Assembly (NCBI RefSeq): GCF_002871795.1
Contig: NZ_PNHL01000030.1
Span: 1 to 8,103, forward strand
Length of the DNA: 8,103 nt
Reading direction: 5' to 3'
Source of the DNA: Brachybacterium sp. UMB0905
GTDB lineage: Bacteria; Actinomycetota; Actinomycetes; Actinomycetales; Dermabacteraceae
Position 1 is the first letter of the stretch. Each line of letters starts with the position of its first letter. Position numbers and translations under genes: made by a program. The notes beneath the pieces are model-generated. The model worked only from the letters and a program-made list of their open reading frames with translations, was not told the origin of the DNA and ran no database searches. This document shows, piece after piece, positions 7,187 through 8,103 of this stretch.

Positions 7187-7606
7187 GGTAGGTGCCTCCT
7201 GGGGTGGGAACCGGGGTGGGAATGTCAGCGAGGTAGTCGGCGAGCGCGTGGCAGCAGGCGAGTTGCTGGCGGATCTGCTCCAGCTGCGCCTCGGGGTCGG
7301 GGCGGTGCGCAGATCGTTGACCACGAGCGAGAGTGGCTTGGTCTTGTGGTCGATCAGATGCTCGGGGGTGGGCATGACGGCCCGCAAGGAAGGGTGCCGG
7401 TGCAGGTGCGGGACGGCGGCCTCGAGCACGGCCGGGTCCAGCCGCTTACCGCCGAACTCCACGTAGCCCAGGCAGTGCTGGCCTCCCAGGGGCTGATCGG
7501 GATCAGCGCCGATGGAATACGCGGATCGGATCGGGGTGGCGGTGAAGGTGCTGCTGGGCGGGGTGGCGGAGGGTGGAGTGCTGGGCACAGTGGCGGTGGA
7601 GGGCAA
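7179..7606 (-). pseudogene. NRPS condensation/heterocyclization domain, N-terminal remnant with frameshift
   Basis: The frame from TTG 7604-7606 (GTG 7586-7588 is an alternative) holds a low-complexity Pro/Ser/Thr lead. It is followed by TPIRSAYSIGADPDQPLGGQ (24-43), HCLGYVEFGGKRLDPAVLEA (44-63), HRHPSLRAVM (69-78) and PLSLVVNDLR (91-100). This is the start of an NRPS condensation domain, closest in style to heterocyclization (Cy) domains ('TPIQ.AY.VGR...LGG..CH.Y.EF', 'RHPMLRA', 'DLR'). The frame then loses sense. A shift near 7295-7305 restores DPEAQLEQIRQQLA, which also belongs to this domain, and then CCHALADYLADI up to a TGA at 7179-7181. The catalytic motif (DxxxxD in Cy, HHxxxD in C) would come later and is missing, as are adenylation and carrier domains. 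The 3' end overlaps the transporter start by eight bases. It follows the iron box by 16 bases. Domain call fairly sure. A short functional protein of its own is possible but less likely. Confidence 0.75.
7195..7200 (-). promoter_or_regulatory. Ribosome binding site fixing the GTG start of the first transporter gene
   Basis: A perfect AGGAGG on the minus strand lies eight bases before GTG 7184-7186. It sits inside the 3' end of the NRPS stub, so the transporter can be translated independently of the broken stub. This outweighs the longer frame that begins at TTG 7606. Confidence 0.8.
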
Positions 7607-7622
7607 CGCGATATCTTTCTAG

Positions 7623-7641
7623 TTAGGTAAGGCTAACCTAA
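7623..7641. promoter_or_regulatory. DtxR/IdeR iron box (operator of the uptake operon)
   Basis: TTAGGTAAGGCTAACCTAA matches the 19-base DtxR/IdeR consensus TTAGGTTAGGCTAACCTAA at 18 positions, in a surrounding of very different (GC-rich) composition. Iron-loaded DtxR/IdeR binds such sites as two dimers and normally represses siderophore uptake and synthesis genes. The box lies 16 bases upstream of the TTG of the NRPS stub and about 440 bases before the first transporter start. Nothing resembling a promoter facing the other way with a gene is present, so control must be of the minus-strand operon. The -10 element probably overlaps the box; an AT-rich stretch (TAACTAGAAAGATAT, minus strand) runs from its edge. 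Confidence 0.93.
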
Positions 7642-7650
7642 TATCGACTG

Positions 7651-7674
7651 CTCGCCGCAGGCTCTAGAGGCGAG
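7651..7674. repeat. Inverted repeat CTCGCC/GGCGAG upstream of the iron box
   Basis: CTCGCC (7651-7656) pairs with GGCGAG (7669-7674) around a 12-base loop that contains the palindrome CTCTAGAG. It has no T-run on either side. It could be a weak terminator of the upstream gene or a regulatory structure; no function can be shown. Confidence 0.35.
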
Positions 7675-7690
7675 TGAGAATCATACTCAC
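7674..7690. promoter_or_regulatory. 17-base near-palindrome, possible second operator
   Basis: GTGAGAATCATACTCAC is a dyad with seven of eight base pairs matching around a central C. It sits 32 bases upstream of the iron box, in the likely promoter region of the uptake operon. It differs from the iron-box consensus. This length and symmetry are typical of a site for a dimeric regulator (TetR, GntR, AraC-partner or similar). No regulator gene lies in the window. Confidence 0.45.
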
Positions 7691-7711
7691 ACCGGGATGT
7701 GGGACACAGGG

Positions 7712-7729
7712 GCGCGCCCGGGTGCGCGC
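7712..7729. other. GC-rich hairpin downstream of the right-hand gene
   Basis: GCGCGC (7712-7717) pairs with GCGCGC (7724-7729) around a six-base loop, about 45 bases after the stop at 7773 in minus-strand direction. No T-tract follows. It is a possible weak terminator separating the membrane-protein gene from the uptake operon; GC bias makes chance likely. Confidence 0.3.
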
Positions 7730-7772
7730 AGCAGAGAGGTGCCGGGGTGTGGGGCCTCGGGGGAGTGCGGAG

Positions 7773-8103
7773 TCAGTGCCGCTCGGCGGCCCGCTTCGCT
7801 CCCACCATCGCGCAGGCGGAACCGATGAGGGCGAGGAAGCCGAGCGCGATGCAGCCACCGACGCTCCACCGCGGGACGCCCTCCACGTCACGTTGGATGA
7901 GCGCGCCCACCGCTCCCACGACGAACGCGACCGCGCACAGCAAGGTCGGGATCCAGGCCGCCCGATGGCCGGCGCGCCAAGCGGCCTCATCCTCGAGCAA
8001 CAGCGGCAGCCGGTAGCGCATGTCGATCACGCCCGTGCCCACTTCGATCCGCTCGGTGCGGGCGGCGATCGCGGAGAGCAGCGGCATGGGTGCGGCGGAC
8101 TGC
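7773..8103 (-). CDS. Chimeric frame: luciferase-like flavin monooxygenase fragment joined to SdpI-like two-helix membrane protein (5' end outside window)
   Basis: The frame is open through the right edge. Its first part, QSAAPMPLLSAIAARTERI then EVGTGVIDMRY, is the internal 'AA.TERI.LGTGV.DMRY.NPL' block of LLM-class flavin-dependent oxidoreductases, normally followed by PL.MAEEAA.AD. Here the sequence changes to LPLLLEDEAAWRAGHRAAW, which resembles the 'AW..GHRAA' stretch of SdpI/YhfL-like membrane proteins. Two transmembrane segments follow (about 45-64 and 75-96, counting from the Met at 8085-8087) and a short basic tail, KRAAERH. The junction falls near 7985-8015. The oxidoreductase lacks everything after its first third, so it cannot be active as such. 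The membrane part might be expressed alone, for example from the Met in DMRY. Both family calls are moderately sure; the fusion may be a deletion scar or an assembly artefact. Confidence 0.65.
   Translation of the reverse strand, partial: QSAAPMPLLSAIAARTERIEVGTGVIDMRYRLPLLLEDEAAWRAGHRAAWIPTLLCAVAFVVGAVGALIQRDVEGVPRWSVGGCIALGFLALIGSACAMVGAKRAAERH

Noticed and set aside
5447..7606. A single 719-residue transporter with a large N-terminal extension, like IrtA with its SIP domain.
   Set aside because: The extension resembles an NRPS condensation domain, not a flavin-binding SIP domain. It turns to nonsense half way, and a perfect AGGAGG precedes the GTG at 7186.
1..8103. tRNA, rRNA, CRISPR array, insertion sequence ends or transposase.
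   Set aside because: No cloverleaf, regularly spaced repeats, terminal inverted repeats or transposase-like protein were seen on either strand.

Overview
The window is GC-rich DNA, and every gene I can support lies on the minus strand. Three things suggest an actinomycete: strong G/C third-position bias, frequent GTG and TTG starts, and a textbook DtxR/IdeR iron box. The protein styles (RraA of the 'TADLYDELGEEL' type, VOC/PhnB, SdpI-like) resemble Micrococcales or Corynebacteriales, but I cannot name a genus.

Layout in transcription order (right to left). At the right edge is an open-ended frame. It starts as a luciferase-like flavin monooxygenase and changes in frame into a two-helix SdpI-like membrane protein (7773-8103). 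A 131-base gap with inverted repeats follows, then an iron box (7623-7641; 18 of 19 bases match the consensus). Directly below it is the N-terminal stub of an NRPS condensation/heterocyclization domain, broken by a frameshift (7179-7606). Then come five intact transport genes, tightly packed and mostly overlapping by 4 bases or nearly touching: two ABC half-transporters with fused membrane and ATPase parts (YbtP/YbtQ and IrtA/IrtB type; 5447-7186 and 3717-5450), an MptD-type ECF S component (3099-3677), an ECF T component (2414-3097) and a double-ATPase EcfA-type protein (1014-2417). The last of these overlaps by 4 bases the stub of an Sfp-type phosphopantetheinyl transferase (766-1017). That stub runs in frame into an RraA-family gene (304-765), whose first codons appear scrambled by two compensating frameshifts. 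The 5' part of a VOC/PhnB-like gene leaves the window on the left (1-215).

Interpretation: this looks like the uptake half of an iron-regulated locus for a thiazoline/oxazoline-type (yersiniabactin- or equibactin-like) siderophore. The importer genes are intact, while both biosynthesis-related genes visible here (NRPS Cy/C domain and PPTase) are remnants. The simplest reading is that local synthesis was lost and uptake kept, so the cell would use siderophores made elsewhere in the genome or by neighbours. The number of in-frame chimeras and frameshifts in 8 kb is high. It should be separated from assembly or base-calling error before biological weight is put on it.
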